Of a stretch of 64,000 nucleotides of DNA, positions 62,101 to 64,000 are shown in pieces. Origin of the DNA: Daldinia sp. FL1419 (lineage: Eukaryota; Ascomycota; Sordariomycetes; Xylariales; Hypoxylaceae); the NCBI GenBank assembly GCA_025201765.1, contig MU623422.1, forward strand, positions 104,880-168,879. Direction: 5' to 3'. Position 1 is the stretch's first letter, and the number at the start of each line of letters is the position of its first letter. Position numbers and translations under genes: made by a program. Below the pieces are notes generated by a model that worked only from the letters and a program-made list of their open reading frames with translations, searched no databases and had not been told where the DNA came from.

Positions 62101-64000
62101 TTATATTGTTAATAAAGTTATATTATTTCAAATAATAAAGTTCTTTAAAGATATAATAATAAAATATATATAAGATATATTAAAAATAATATGGATTAAT
62201 AATTATTTTAAATTATTTAATAATTTAATATTTGATGTTGGTATTAATTTTACAATTAATAAATTTATTTTAAATGTAAAAATATTATTAATATTTATTA
62301 AAAAAATATTTATTAAAATATATAATTTAATTAAAAAGGTTAAACAATATTATAGCCCATTATAATAAATATACAAAATAATATTAGAAAATCTTTAGGA
62401 TATTTAAATTAATATTTATTATATCCTACAAATGGCTGTGAAAACTATTAATGATATAATAGAACCAAATAATTTAATATTAATGTTACTCATATTCGGA
62501 ACATATCCAAAACTAGTAGATAGTTTATCACCCTTTCCTTTTATTATTGTTCAAATTATAGTTATTAAAAAGGCAATAAATAAAATTTGTAAATTTAAAG
62601 TTAAACAATAAATTAATAATATTTTAAATATAAAAAACAAATTAAATATATTAAATATATTAAATTTACCTCTCCAATTTAAAATACATGTCTATTATAA
62701 GAATAATGGCTGGACCAACCCTTACAAGCTAATTACTCGAGATGGTAAGACCTGTACTATTAAAATAAATAGAAAACCAATTAATTTCAAAATTATAATT
62801 ATAAAACCATATTTTTATAATAAATTTATACATATTTTAAACCCTATTAATAAAAATTTCAATTATAAATATAATAATAGTAATAAATACATTCCCAAGG
62901 TTAAAACACCTATGATAAAATAATTACGTGGATAACCTCCTGGAAGCAGGAACAAACCCTAATTAGCAAATTTATATAATACAATTTACCTATTCCCTAA
63001 AAAAATAATTAATATAAAATTATTATTACAATTATATTAAGAAAAAAAGATCACTACCTTAAACTAACCATTTGAAGTAACAGATATATAAGAGATTAAA
63101 AGATTTATTGGATAAGGAATATTTTTATTCAAAAAATACAACAAAACAAAACATAAGAATGTTCAATTATTTAAATTATAAATTATTTATAAAATTAAAA
63201 GAAAGGGTATTAACAAATTATATAAAAAATTATAATTTATTATTTAAAATTATAATAACAAAAAAAAAAAAGAAATACTTACACAATTACCCACAATTCA
63301 ACATTTTAATTAATAAATTATTATTACACTTATTCCATCTCTATAATAACAAATTAAAAAAATAATTATATAATTTTGTAATATTACGTAAACATATATC
63401 CAATCAAATACCAACTTAAACCATATTATTATTACTACACTATTTAAAGAATTTAAAGATCATTTTTCTAAAAATACTATAATAATTATTATAAAACTAC
63501 TTTATAAAATAACCAAAATTAATATGCACTAATAAATGATTTATTTCAAATATCACCACAAAAAATTTTTTATAATTATATTAACTTATAACCCATATTT
63601 CTTAATTTTAAAATCATCTAACCAATTTAATTTGATTAGAATATAAACTAACAATACATTCAAAATATCAAATAAAGCATTTAACAAACTAAAAAAGGAT
63701 GAAATAAAAAAAACTAGATTTAAGGCAAAACCCAAATTATATCTTAATAAAAATATTTTATTAATATTTAATAATTATATTATCTTAATTAATAATAATA
63801 ATGATATTTATTTATATTAAAAAAAATAAGGTAAAAAAATTATATTAATTTAGAATAAAAAGGATAACATTGTTTAATAATATATATAATAATAAATTTA
63901 TAACATTTATATTATTTTTATTTATTAACTTAAAACAATATTTAATATATATAAAATAATTTAATATAAAAAACCTAAAAAAACTAAAATTAATAAGTTC
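53151..64000. repeat. RIP-degraded AT-rich block
   Basis: About 10.8 kb of extremely AT-rich sequence with stops in all frames over most of its length. Remaining G and C are unevenly split: 53.15-54.7 kb keeps C but little G, most of 54.8-61.4 kb keeps G but little C, and ~62.3-64.0 kb again keeps C. A less degraded patch at ~58.32-58.56 kb could be part of an LTR. No intact gene is present. Apart from the copia relic the ancestral elements are not identifiable by eye. Confidence 0.85.
61000..64000 (+). mobile_element. Ty1/copia retrotransposon relic (gag-pol), runs off window
   Basis: Order and residues fit a copia-type polyprotein on the plus strand. A mutated gag zinc knuckle (CFIYDK..) lies near 61.00-61.07 kb. 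Pre-integrase text (LYRVLIKTKYNEL) begins near 61.90 kb. The integrase core (FNYNIYVNIIYI, DVGINF) spans 62.03-62.35 kb, its catalytic Asp/Glu positions partly changed by G-to-A mutations. A well-preserved integrase end (LQMAVKTINDIIEPNN, LIFGTYPKLVD, GWTNPYKLITRDGKTC) spans 62.43-62.82 kb. The start of the reverse transcriptase (EIKRFIG.GIF and the degraded IQRMSQ-like region) lies near 63.08-63.35 kb. Many stops; non-functional. The 5' LTR is not located. Confidence 0.8.

Noticed and set aside
63108..63365. 85-aa open frame in the AT-rich block
   Set aside because: It is the AT-mutated start of the copia reverse-transcriptase region, rich in Lys, Asn and Ile, not an independent gene.

Overview
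The window is nuclear DNA of a filamentous ascomycete (Pezizomycotina), most likely a Sordariomycete. The reasons are short spliceosomal introns of about 47-200 nt with GT(A/G)NGT donors and CTAAC/CTGAC-like branch sites, proteins typical of that group (fungal DENN protein, DUF3632, DUF3723, Clr5-like/ankyrin, F-box, yeast-type frataxin), and AT-rich blocks whose decay looks like repeat-induced point mutation (RIP). No operons, CRISPR arrays, tRNA or rRNA genes were seen. The genus cannot be read from the sequence.

Layout. 0-13 kb: the 3' part of a conserved DENN-domain trafficking gene, a two-exon coiled-coil protein (minus), a secreted aldose 1-epimerase in five exons, and a probable 105-aa two-exon gene, separated by 1-3 kb of empty DNA. 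13.4-16.7 kb: a 3.3-kb AT-rich element bounded by terminal inverted repeats (TIRs) and a 5-bp target duplication. Inside it are a decayed tandem array of ~275-bp units and a nested foldback/MITE-like element. 16.8-32.3 kb: DUF3632 protein, F-box/membrane protein (minus), MFS drug:H+ antiporter, SET-domain protein (minus), a 697-aa orphan with a Gln-rich repeat, and a Clr5-like/ankyrin protein (minus) whose model needs a 4-nt microexon. 32.3-37.2 kb: mostly empty, with one decayed reading frame. 37.2-45.1 kb: AKR7-type aldo/keto reductase (minus), an unrecognised three-exon gene, and a 681-aa helical-repeat protein (minus).

46.2-50.3 kb is a small graveyard of accessory genes. It holds an unknown gene with one in-frame TAG, a DUF3723-family gene with four frame breaks (one caused by a perfect 13-bp duplication), and a DUF7492-type secreted-protein gene with an internal deletion. 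51.7-52.4 kb carries the essential mitochondrial iron protein frataxin. From about 53.15 kb to the end the DNA is an AT-rich, RIP-degraded block containing a readable Ty1/copia gag-pol relic that runs off the window.

How it fits together: housekeeping genes (DENN, frataxin) are interspersed with lineage-variable genes (Clr5-ankyrin, F-box/TM, TPR-like, DUF3632, DUF3723). This is the mix usual for accessory regions next to transposon-rich heterochromatin. No biosynthetic cluster was recognised. The points most worth a second look are the 4-nt microexon, the complete TIR element with its nested repeats, the strand-polarised RIP pattern, and the decaying gene trio.
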